From NCBI GenBank assembly GCA_951799425.1, contig OX637407.1, positions 26,285,691 through 26,349,690 of the forward strand: a DNA stretch of 64,000 nt, given 5' to 3'. The stretch is from Ilex aquifolium (Eukaryota; Streptophyta; Magnoliopsida; Aquifoliales; Aquifoliaceae). The translations under genes and the position numbers were made by a program. Each line of letters opens with the position of its first letter. Position 1 is the first letter of the stretch. Below, piece by piece: positions 12,801-22,118 of this stretch. The notes beneath the pieces are model-generated. The model saw only the letters and a list, made by a program, of their open reading frames with translations. It had not been told where the DNA came from and searched no databases.

Positions 12801-13400
12801 TTGGTGAGTAAAAAGATAATTGAGAGGATCTTAATCCCAAAAACTCGTAAAATTTAGCAATGACATAAATCAAGTGAGGATGACCTAAGACTACCGGATC
12901 ACTAAAGTGTGTGGAAAGATGGGTTAGTAATTTTAAAATAGATGTGAGTTTGTTTGGGGGATCGGTATTCATGAGATTAACTAATGTATTCCATACACTT
13001 CCAATACCGAGGGAAATTAGTACCGGTAATAAAAATGGATGTAATTCAATTTCATGTTTGTTTGAACAATATGTTTTATTGTGAGACCCACCAAAACACA
13101 TCTATTCTATCAAATCTCATATAACAAATAGACTTGTTTACCCCTAATATCATATCAGGGATATGTGGGAAGGGTTATTATAGTCATTTAGCTCCCTTAT
13201 ACCGTTAGTGCCCCTTCTCCCACCTTTATACCCATGTAGATGGGTTTAGCGCCACTGTTCATACAGAGTTAGTATTAGGATCTGAAAATTAATACTTTGT
13301 TAAAAATGGTTAACAAACAAAATATATGTGAGACTCATGCCACCTCCTTATGCCCCACTTATCCCCAAAACAAACATAAAGGACTAATGTTTCTTTGTAT
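9854..13400. other. AT-rich intergenic spacer, no gene recognised
   Basis: Both strands were read for conserved protein motifs and none was found. At 9905-9960 there is a GGGTTCAAGTCC motif followed by CTTACCCCTTAAAAAAAAA. It resembles a retroposon tail with a tRNA-type B box, but no A box is visible. At 11865-11900 there is a GC-rich GGACCGGTCGGTCAGACCGG palindrome-like block. About 12770-12800 resembles 46070-46100 (CACTTATA..AATGAGTTCCA), which points to a shared dispersed repeat. Confidence 0.4.
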
Positions 13401-13424
13401 ATGATCTATGCATTTTTTTTTTGT

Positions 13425-13738
13425 TTATGAGTATGAGATCGAATACAATATAAGCACTGCTAATATCAGGCTAATGCTAATTCTCTGTTTTTGACGAAGA
13501 AGTCTTCTAGGGGGATTGGTGACACAATCGTAGTCGTCTTCCTTATTGATCTTTCTTGTTTCATGGAGAGAGTTTCTGTTACCACCAAAAACTGTTGATT
13601 GACAATAAGAGTGGTTTGAATGTTTGCATGTCCCTAGTTGTTGCATTATAGAGTTGTGAAGGTTAATATTTTCATTTACATGCTCCATTCTTCTTAAATT
13701 TTCGAAACCAGATGATTGAGGGGAACGGAATCCTAAAT
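13425..13738 (-). other. Possible coding exon, unrecognised
   Basis: On the minus strand an acceptor-like TTTTGATTTAG at about 13739 is followed by an open frame of about 105 codons. It has mixed, non-repetitive composition and ends in a short hydrophobic segment (ISLILAVLILYSISYS). An in-frame ATG lies at 13688. No family is recognised and no upstream exon was found, so this may be chance or a gene fragment. Confidence 0.15.
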
Positions 13739-13884
13739 CAAAATGATGATTTTAGCTTGCCACAAGGTTATTTCATGAAGGAAGAATCTTTTGTGCTCTT
13801 TTCGACAAAGATTTCAACTAAATCCTAGTGAAGAAATCAAATAAATCCTTAACAATTGGGAGAGAAAATCCACACACAAAAACA

Positions 13885-14566
13885 GGCACTGTTTGGTTTG
13901 CGTATCAAAAAATAATATCCAAAAACTGTTTTTGAAAAGAGTTTTAAAAAACTGTTTTTTGTGTTTTTTTGTGTTGCAGAACTTGTTTGGTTATGTAATT
14001 CCAAAAACAGTTCTACGGAATAGAAAACATTAAAACTTGTTTAGACATTAACCTAGAAAACAAAAATATGGACGTAATAGTGTGGTGGACGTGTGAACAT
14101 GGTGGTTGTGGTGGTATGGTGGATGTGGTGTTAGTTTTGGTGGTGGTCAATGTGGACGTGGTGGTGTGGTGGATATGATGGTAATGGTGGAAGTATGGAC
14201 ATCGTGGTGGTGGTGTGGTATGGTGGACTTGGTGGGAGGGTGGTGGTGGAAATGAGCTAATGGTGGTGTTGGTGTTGGTAGAAAGGTGGTGGAACTGTGG
14301 TGGTGTAGTGGTATGGTGGAAGTGGTGGTGGTGGACATAGTGGTGGTCAAAGTATGATGGTGGTATTTTCTAAATTTTGAAAATGTTGTTTCCAAAAATA
14401 CACAAAATAGCTCTAATAACTTCTATCCAATTTTACTTTCCAAAAAAACTTCTATCCAATTTTTGTTCTCAGTTTTCAAAAAAAAAAACTGGTCAAACAA
14501 CTTTTTTTCCAAAAATTGTTTCAAGAAACAAAATATAATTTCTGAAATACAAATCAAACAAAACCC
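13885..14566. mobile_element. hAT-like MITE carrying a GGT minisatellite
   Basis: The left terminus GGCACTGTTTGGTTTGCG and the reverse complement of the right terminus GGGTTTTGTTTGATTTG resemble inverted hAT-type ends. The centre (about 14080-14370) is a degenerate GTGGTGGT/ATGGTGGA minisatellite. No coding capacity is seen. Confidence 0.45.
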
Positions 14567-14924
14567 AACTTTTTTTTTTTTGACTTATAAAGAAGAAACT
14601 TATGGAAATTAAAGTGCAAAATAAAAGTTTAGAGAACCAAACATGACATCATTCCATGCCTAGTAATACTAATACATATCATTTTGCTAAAGCAGGAGTG
14701 AAGGCAAAATCAAGAACAAAATGAAGTCAAAAATTAAAATTAGGCAGACCAATCCAAAAATTTCATCTTCAACTGGCTTCTATGACTTGCAAAACACAAA
14801 ATATATAGTAATATGCCTACGGCTTAACATGCAATTCCCCTTTTGAGAAAAGCTGGAAAAAAAGCCATTTTCATGATAGCAATTCAGTCTTGGACTGCTT
14901 TATGCAGGGCTGTTTGGTCCTCCA

Positions 14925-17797
14925 TCAGTTCTGCAGAATAGTGTAGATTTTAGATGTTCTGCATACAAAGGAAAATTGGTAGAAGAATATGATGACACCA
15001 AGTGAATCAAATAGAAAACTAACCTCAGGTTCCGCTGGCTTGGATTCTTCACCCTTAAAGTTTTCGTCACCTGTAGAGAAGCATACATGTCTGAGATTAG
15101 CTTCCCCAAGTATGTGTCTTTTTTGGCATGTATGTACATGTAGGTTGTGAATGGAAGGAAAGATTGCTTCTGAGCTTTAAATTTTGACATCTTAGGTGTT
15201 ACCGTGTTACCATTATCTGATCTAACTCATAACCAATTATTATTCACATTTATGGAGAATCTTGCAAATATCAAAGCCTGCACCATGTATAATGTTTGTT
15301 TGCGAACCATTTCATTTGAATTTATCAGATGAAAGTTAGCCCCCCCATTGCCTCCAAATCCCCAAATACAAGAACAACCTAATCTGTTTTTTGGGGTTAT
15401 AAAATACCTCCATCTTCAGGCAAATCAGAGGTCCAAAGAGTGAGGTTGTCTCTCAACAGCTGCATAATCAAGGTGCTGTCCTTGTATGACTCCTCATTCA
15501 AGGTGTCCAACTCTGCAATTGCCTCATCAAAAGCTTGTTTAGCCAAATGGCATGCCCTGCAAATCCAATAACCAAAACAGATAATCAGTTTTTTTATTAG
15601 AAAGGGGTGAAATTGTTTCAATAGCCTTGCACAGAAAACACAAAATGCAACATAATTACCTCTCAGGAGAATTCATAATCTCGTAGTAGAAGACAGAGAA
15701 ATTCAGAGCAAGGCCAAGACGGATTGGATGGGTCGAAGGGAGATCTGTACTTGCAGTTGCAGAGGCAGCCTAACAGGGAAATAACAACCAGAGGATATAT
15801 CACGTGAAAGTAAAAAATGCTACGCAATGCATCTCTATTTATAGAATGTAAAGATGAACATGCCTCATATCCCTTCAATGACTCTTCAGCAGCCTCTTTT
15901 CTTTCTTGGTCAGTCTTAAATTCAGCAAGATAACGGTAATAATCACCTTTCCTGAATTCATGTAACACAAATTAGAGAAAATGAGAACGTCAGACTGTGA
16001 TCATCAATAGGAGAGAGGTAACTAAGTCTCAGCCTCCTGCCCCCACAAGATCCAGTGAAAAAAAAATAGGAGAAAAGAAGAAAGACAACGTCAAGTGGGA
16101 GAATCTGCAGCCAATATGTGCCCCACTTCTACACAAAAGACATTAGCAAAGTAAAATTCAGCATCCTTGCAGAAGGCATGATGACAAAAATCAAAAGGGA
16201 AATCCACTGGCCCCTTGCACGCGCATCACATGGACATCAGATCAGAGGCATGAAATGTGAGTTGTCAGTAATCAGCATCATATCCATAGGCATGGAAAGG
16301 AAGATATCAGCATCATATCCCTATTACTGTTCTCTTGCATCATGTCTTTTAGAATATTTCCATAATTTCATCAAAATGGAGTGGAATGTGCACAAGTAGC
16401 AAATATCAAACAATCATGCAAATAAATAAATTAGGTCATTTGGACCAACATTACTCACATCTTGTAGTAGAAAACAGTAGCTTCTCCTGAGCCAGAAGAG
16501 GGGATCAGATGCTTGTCTATGATAGTAAGAATATCATTGCAAATCTTGGAAAGCTCGTCCTCTACTTTCTGGCGATAGCCCTTGATCAGCTTGACATTGT
16601 TTTCGTTACCTTTCGATTCTTCCTTCTGCTCAATTGAAGACATAATTCGCCAAGAAGCTCTCCTGGCACCAATAACATTCTTGTACCCAACAGAGAGCAG
16701 GTTCCTCTCCTCAACGGTTAGCTCAACATCAAGTTTTGCAACACTTTTCATACTCTCAACCATTTCTGAGACATCAACCAAACATGAAATTTTATAGCAA
16801 ATTCAGAAAAATAGTATAATTGGCAAATATTTGACTTGACAAAGCCTTATCCCAAGTCCAATAATTTGGGTTTTGCCTACATTAATATTGTTCTCCCATT
16901 TATTGGGCCTATAGCCACAGCATCACTTAAGTCACGCTGCCATGTTTTCCCTTTGTATCACATACTTTTCAGCATAAAACGATTTCCCCTTTCCGTTAGA
17001 GGGAAAATACCCAATTCACTATGCACATTATCATTGCTGTAAAGCCATCAAATTTCCACGGAAATCGACAGATTTTATAACCCAAGGGAGAGATACACCC
17101 CCATGCACTTTAGAGCCAAGGGATAGATTATCACAAAATAGCAAGTTCATTGAGATGTATGAACAGACAGTATACAAGTTCTACCCCCCACATCAAGATT
17201 TCCACTGCAAAATGCAAATAACTCCATAACCAACACAATGCATACACCCAGACAGATACATAAATTGAGTATACCAAACAAAAGCGCAATAAGGTAACAA
17301 AATATAGTGATTTTACCCCTTTCTTGAAGGCCCTAAAATGATTTTAGAAAAAAATCAACTCTCAATCCCACAAATCTTTATTCTGTACAGAAGCCTATAA
17401 CATAAACATAAAATACTAGTATAAAAAAAATGAACAATTTCCACAAACACCCAAAATTTATCAATACAGTAAGTCAATTCTGCAGACAATCTCCAAACCG
17501 ATTAACTAAATATCAACCCAAAATACCCAAATCAGAACAGATCAAATAGACATCAATGACCACATTTCATGTACAGCGCAACTATACAGATCAGGAACTA
17601 CAATAAAGCACTAATCACAACGATCCATATCATAACTATCTTAAAATCTATCTAGAACAACAGATACATATGTTTTACTCATTATGTAAACACAAGAAGA
17701 AAAAATGAATATTGAGAGTGTTACCATCATAACGCTCGGCCTGTTCAGCCAATTTGGCTACGTAAACATGAGTCTCTCTCTCCTTTTCAGTCGACAT
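14925..17797 (-). CDS. 14-3-3 protein, iota-like
   Basis: A phosphoserine/phosphothreonine-binding dimeric adaptor of cytosol and nucleus. Exons (minus): 17725-17797, 16459-16765, 15864-15951, 15660-15769, 15408-15556, 15024-15070, 14925-14930, giving 259 residues. Both family signatures are present: [20 protein letters not shown] with the basic groove residues, and [20 protein letters not shown]. The groove Arg-Tyr pair is in [10 protein letters not shown]. The variable tail is acidic (SKPAEPEN). The N-terminus [19 protein letters not shown] starts at the only suitable ATG. The intron after exon 3 must begin with GC (GAG|GCATGT) and end in TTAG to give the conserved YEAAS; no GT site keeps the frame. 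The two-codon last exon (Asn, stop) is inferred from a TTCTGCAG acceptor. Arabidopsis GRF12 (iota) is the closest paralogue I recall. Confidence 0.93.
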
Positions 17798-17949
17798 TGT
17801 ACAATGTTGATGGCGATGACTGAGAGAGATCTATTGAAAGGGGTAAAACCCGAAAAAGAGCAGAACAGTTTGAGAGGGAGAGAAGAGAGAGAAAAGTAGA
17901 GAGAAGAAGAAGGGAAAGAGCGAGAGAAGTGGGGGAAGGAGGGGGGTGA

Positions 17950-17957
17950 GTATATAG
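17950..17957 (-). promoter_or_regulatory. TATA box of the 14-3-3 gene
   Basis: Minus-strand CTATATAC lies about 155 bases upstream of the start codon. The implied leader is strongly pyrimidine-rich (CTTTCCCTTCTTCTTCTCTC and similar), as is common for highly expressed plant genes. Confidence 0.6.
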
Positions 17958-18189
17958 CGGCGAATCGGAATGATTGAAGCTTGAGAAAGTTGGGGAAGGA
18001 AGACCGGATCTGGACCGTTGGATGAGGAAAAGCTGTTTTGAAAATGGAATTTTTGAGCGCGCATATCGTGATTTAATTAATATTGGAACGCTACGCCTAC
18101 GCGTTTGTTATTCCGAGATGCCAAACAAGAGGTCCAAAATTGTTAATCCCGGGATGAGCTGTAAATTCAAATATATTGAGTTTGAAATT

Positions 18190-18690
18190 TGACAATTTTT
18201 TTAAATTTCTCATGAATTTTTTAGTCTTGGCATGACCTTTGATTAAATCGGGAAAGAAAATTAATCAAAATACATGTAAACTTGAATAGAAAAGATATCA
18301 TAATATCAAATTGAATAAAAAATATAAAGATCTTTGAGTCTATCCGAGATGATTAATCCCAATTAGAAGGAGTGGGGACTATCGATTCAAATCTACTATC
18401 CACCAATTATAATATAATAAAAAAAATAGAAAATATGATCATAGAAAATTAAAAATAGCTGTAAATAAAAAAAAAAAACAGTGACTTATATTGACAATAA
18501 CCCCAAAAAAAATAAAAAAATAGAATACTATTTGTATTGACTGTTATATATAAAACTTGATAAAATTAATGTATAATTCATCCATTACTTTCATTACATC
18601 ATATCACAAGTGCTAACCTAATATATACCATTTTTTGGGGAAAAAAAATATCCTACCAACATAACATTGTCCCATATCCACCATTTATCA
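18190..18690. other. AT-rich spacer with a dispersed-repeat copy
   Basis: The minus strand of about 18205-18290 matches the family seen at 1385, 38600 and elsewhere (ATTTAATCAAAGGTCATGCC and a weak ATTCATGAGAAA block). The rest is low-complexity AT-rich DNA. Confidence 0.4.
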
Positions 18691-18708
18691 TCTATATAAT
18701 AAGAAGGG
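18691..18708 (+). mobile_element. Isolated Helitron-type 5' end
   Basis: An A is followed by TCTATATAATAAGAAGGG, which matches the first dozen bases of the three Helitrons in this window. No hairpin plus CTAG end was found before the PPR gene, so this is a truncated copy or a chance match. Confidence 0.35.
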
Positions 18709-18950
18709 AACTAATAATTTTTTTTATTTATTTTTATCACAAGTTAAATTATTTAATAATTTAATTAAATTGTGACTCTATATAATTTTTATTTTAGACA
18801 TTCTTTATATACGATTTTATACGATGTTAGGTATTTTGAAAAAAAAATCATTTTTTTTTTAAAATAATAGAAATAAACACACAATATGTGATCAGTGCAA
18901 ACAAGCAGCGATACAGAATTACGTTACAACCGCAACATGTACACAAAATC

Positions 18951-20456
18951 ATGACGAGTACAGAGAAACTCTCTAAACCTCTCATAAACCTTCTCCGTCT
19001 CCACCACATCCGAAATCTGACCACCACCGCGCCACCCCTCTCACAGCCCACCACCTCCATCACACCAGTCAACCCGGCCCAACTCCTCCGAGTCTGCACC
19101 GTCCTCTACCAACAACAAAACTCCCCAGACCCAAAACTCCACTCTAGCCTCACCCGCTGCGACTTCGACCTTACCCAAGAGTTCTTCCTCCAAGTGTGCA
19201 ACAAATTCCAATATTCATGGCGACCCGTTTACAAGTTCTTCCAATTCACCCAAGCACAGCCCCATTTCAATCACACTTCAACCACATTCAACAAAATGGT
19301 CGACATTATTGGAAAATCAAGTAATATAGACCTCTTCTGGGAAGTCCTTCAAGAAATGGGACGTCGGCGTTTGGTAAACGATGGAACTTATAGAATTGCA
19401 TTGAAAACATTGGCATCGGCGAGGGAATTGAAGAAATGTGTGGAGTTTTTTCATTTGATGAATGAAAATGGTTATGGGTATAATTTGGAGACTTTGAATA
19501 AGGTAGTTGAGACTTTGTGTAGGACTAAGCTTGTTGATGAGGCTAAGCATGTGGTTTTGAAGTTGAAAGACTGGATTAAGCCAAATGGGGTTACTTATAA
19601 GTGGTTGATATATGGGTTTTGTGATGTGGGTGATTTGATTGAGGCTTCAAAGGTTTGGAACTTGATGGTTGATGAAGGGTTTGAACCAGACATCGATGCG
19701 GTTGAGACAATGATGGAGACCCTTTTCAAGAATGATCAATTTGGAGAAGCGATGAAGGTTTTCCAATCAATGAGAGTGAAGAGGATTGATGATTTGGGGC
19801 TTTCGACGTACCGGATTGTGATCAATTGGATGTGTAAGAAAGGTAAACTTGGTCAGGCACATGTTATGTTTGAAGAAATGCAAAAGAGAGAGATTCAAGT
19901 GGATAATGAAACGTTGGCATCGATAATTTATGGACTTACTAGTAAAGGTAGAGATACAGAGGCTTATAAGGTTGTGGAAGGGATTGATAAACCTGATGTA
20001 AGTGTTTATCATGGTTTGATCAAGGGGCTTTTGAGATTGAAAAAGGCAAGTGAAGCCACACAGGTCTTTAGAGAGATGATAAATAAGGGGTGTGAACCTA
20101 CAATGCATACATATATTATGTTGTTGCAAGGACATTTAGGGAAGAGAGGGAGGAAGGGATCAGACCCACTGGTGAATTTTGACACCATTTTTGTTGGAGG
20201 TTTGGTTAAGGCCCGGAAGTCGTTGGAAGCTACCAAGTATGTGGAGAGGGTATTGAACAGAGGGCTTGAGGTACCTAGGTTTGATTACAACAAATTTCTG
20301 CATTATTTTTCGAACGAGGAAGGTGTGGCTATGTTTGAGGCAATGTCGAAGAAGCTGAGAGAGGTGGGATTGTTCGATTTGGCTGATATATTTGCAAGAT
20401 ATGGGGCGAAGATGGCAACTAGAGATAGAAGGAGAAATAGAGCACTGGAACCATGA
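18951..20456 (+). CDS. P-class pentatricopeptide repeat protein
   Basis: A sequence-specific organellar RNA-binding protein; the RNA target cannot be told from sequence. Intronless, 501 residues. The first ATG (18951) opens a basic, Ser/Thr/Leu-rich presequence (MTSTEKLSKPLINLLRLHHI) that fits mitochondrial import. From about residue 110 roughly ten degenerate 35-residue helical repeats follow. Clear units include NGVTYKWLIYGFCDVGDLIE, STYRIVINWMCKKGKLGQA and DVSVYHGLIKGLLRLKKAS. There is no E, DYW or SMR domain, so it is P-class. The basic end MATRDRRRNRALEP recalls Arabidopsis At1g26500, which also lies near a 14-3-3 gene. The frame is open upstream to 18888 but without an ATG. Confidence 0.9.
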   Translation: MTSTEKLSKPLINLLRLHHIRNLTTTAPPLSQPTTSITPVNPAQLLRVCTVLYQQQNSPDPKLHSSLTRCDFDLTQEFFLQVCNKFQYSWRPVYKFFQFTQAQPHFNHTSTTFNKMVDIIGKSSNIDLFWEVLQEMGRRRLVNDGTYRIALKTLASARELKKCVEFFHLMNENGYGYNLETLNKVVETLCRTKLVDEAKHVVLKLKDWIKPNGVTYKWLIYGFCDVGDLIEASKVWNLMVDEGFEPDIDAVETMMETLFKNDQFGEAMKVFQSMRVKRIDDLGLSTYRIVINWMCKKGKLGQAHVMFEEMQKREIQVDNETLASIIYGLTSKGRDTEAYKVVEGIDKPDVSVYHGLIKGLLRLKKASEATQVFREMINKGCEPTMHTYIMLLQGHLGKRGRKGSDPLVNFDTIFVGGLVKARKSLEATKYVERVLNRGLEVPRFDYNKFLHYFSNEEGVAMFEAMSKKLREVGLFDLADIFARYGAKMATRDRRRNRALEP

Positions 20457-20529
20457 GAACACCAGTACCAGTAGTTCTTATAAGGTCAAATGTACAGACT
20501 GTTGGCATAAACGGAGAGATCAAGTTCAT

Positions 20530-20830
20530 GGATATTTTTTTATTTTTTTTGGGTACAATGGAAGATTAAAAGGAGAGCCACTAAGGCTCTCTAACAAAAG
20601 AAATGCTGGCCAGATCAGGCCTTAAACACAATAGTAATCTCCACTGGAGGACTACTCGAGGAAACACACATCTCGTCCAGCCAAACCCCTAAATTAGCAA
20701 GTGCATCCACACATTGGTTTCCTTCATGAAGAATATGTTTCACAGAGCTATTTGAATCTCCAAGCAATCTCTTGTTGAGATTGGTGTGTGTAGGCTTCAT
20801 ATGAATCTGTTTCCACCTCAACTCCAGTCA
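20530..20830 (-). mobile_element. 5'-truncated LINE 3' end with RNase H remnant
   Basis: On the minus strand about 65 codons show the end of a plant LINE-type RNase H domain (HEGNQCVDALANLGVWLDE). An untranslated tail follows with TAATCTTCCATTGTACCC and an A-rich terminus AAAAAAAATAAAAAAAT at about 20532-20550. The insertion lies about 75 bases behind the PPR stop codon in the opposite orientation, so it may sit within the PPR 3' UTR. The 5' boundary is uncertain. Confidence 0.7.
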
Positions 20831-20907
20831 AGCCTTGCTCCTTGAATCTCCTTGATCACGACACGGTTGAACAGAGGCCGTTGATGGCAGCTCTACACCT
20901 CTATTGA

Positions 20908-21045
20908 AGGGGGCATATGGTTGATCGTGCTGGAGATAAGAACCTCGTAAAAATGGTCAACAGAATCAGTCTCTTTGGTGAACACGAGCATCTTAAATGC
21001 CTGAAAACCTACATTCTGTTGTCCTAACCATGCAAGGCCTGTTTA
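20908..21045 (-). other. Unidentified exon-like stretch
   Basis: On the minus strand a pyrimidine tract and CTAAACAG acceptor-like site are followed by 45 open codons of protein-like composition (GLAWLGQQNVGFQAFKML..TKETDSVDHFYEVLISSTI) up to a stop. I cannot name the family. It could be the last exon of a captured or decayed gene, or part of the host's own 3' region. No neighbouring exon was found. Confidence 0.25.
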
Positions 21046-21942
21046 GACAGGGAGGGGGAGAGAGAGAAAATGCTCAGCATTTTCGTTCATGAGACCCGTC
21101 AGTTCAAAGATAGTAGTCTTAAATCTCAGACATGAAAAACTGGGTTCGATGTACAAAATTTCATAACAGAGCATATGTATTGAAAGAACAAAGACAAGTG
21201 GAAAAATTGAGAGCTCTATGAAATGTTCTTACATTTGGTGGCTACTGATACCCCTATCCTGAACAAAAGCAGTTGTCCAGTACAAAACATAATTCCAATT
21301 ACACAAACAATAAAAATATTAAAACCAAAAGGACTAGAAATTGGGATGAATGAATTGCTACAAACTCCTAGAGGAAAAAAAATGAACTTCAACTAACTCT
21401 GCAGCAGACTTTTCTCTTATCTACAGCTTCGCAATTCCTGTTCCCACGTTGATTATATGTATGTCTGCCATAACAGCAAGGAGACCTTGTCACACAACTA
21501 GCGCCCTGCTACATATAATCATAAGTTTCGATCATTACCACGCCATACCATAGCTTAGTTTTACGATCCTAAAATAAACTGCAGATTAAGAGATTTTATG
21601 AACTTGGACCCTGCTCAGCGAGCTCTGAATGAATCTCAACATGGCGTCAAGTCATCAGAAAGAAACAAAGTAGCCGCATTGTGTTGAAAACTCTTTGTGG
21701 TGCTTTTGGCCTAATTCTTGTGGAGTTTAGGTTGCCCTTAATATTATGCCTCCAAAACAGAACTATTGTACAAATGTCTTGAGGAATTCAAAGATGGAAA
21801 TAAACAACTGATTGCAACAATAATAACAATACAATAACTTAAAAAACACCAGACTATATAACTAGAAAACAGAACATCAAAGTTAGCTTTAAACCATAGA
21901 GAGCAACCAAATTGTTGTTTAACCTATTTTCCCTTTCTTGTA

Positions 21943-21987
<45 letters not shown>

Positions 21988-22118
21988 GTCATCTTTAATT
22001 ATTAAAATATAGACCAACCCCAATCCTAAAATACAGTGGTAGTAGGTTCAGATAAATTACCAGAGTTAAAACAACTGGACCATCCCAGAAAGGTACAAAA
22101 CTCTCATTGCTGAATCCA
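21046..22118. other. Spacer between the LINE remnant and QUL
   Basis: It contains the 3' flank of the minus-strand QUL gene and a TG/AG compound microsatellite. No other gene is seen. Confidence 0.5.
21943..21988 (+). repeat. Compound (TG)n(AG)n microsatellite
   Basis: About 12 TG units run directly into about 11 AG units, some 130 bases downstream of the QUL stop codon and possibly within its 3' UTR. Confidence 0.9.

Noticed and set aside
14147-14395. His/Thr/Pro-rich open frame
   Set aside because: Product of the GGTGGT-type minisatellite in a MITE.
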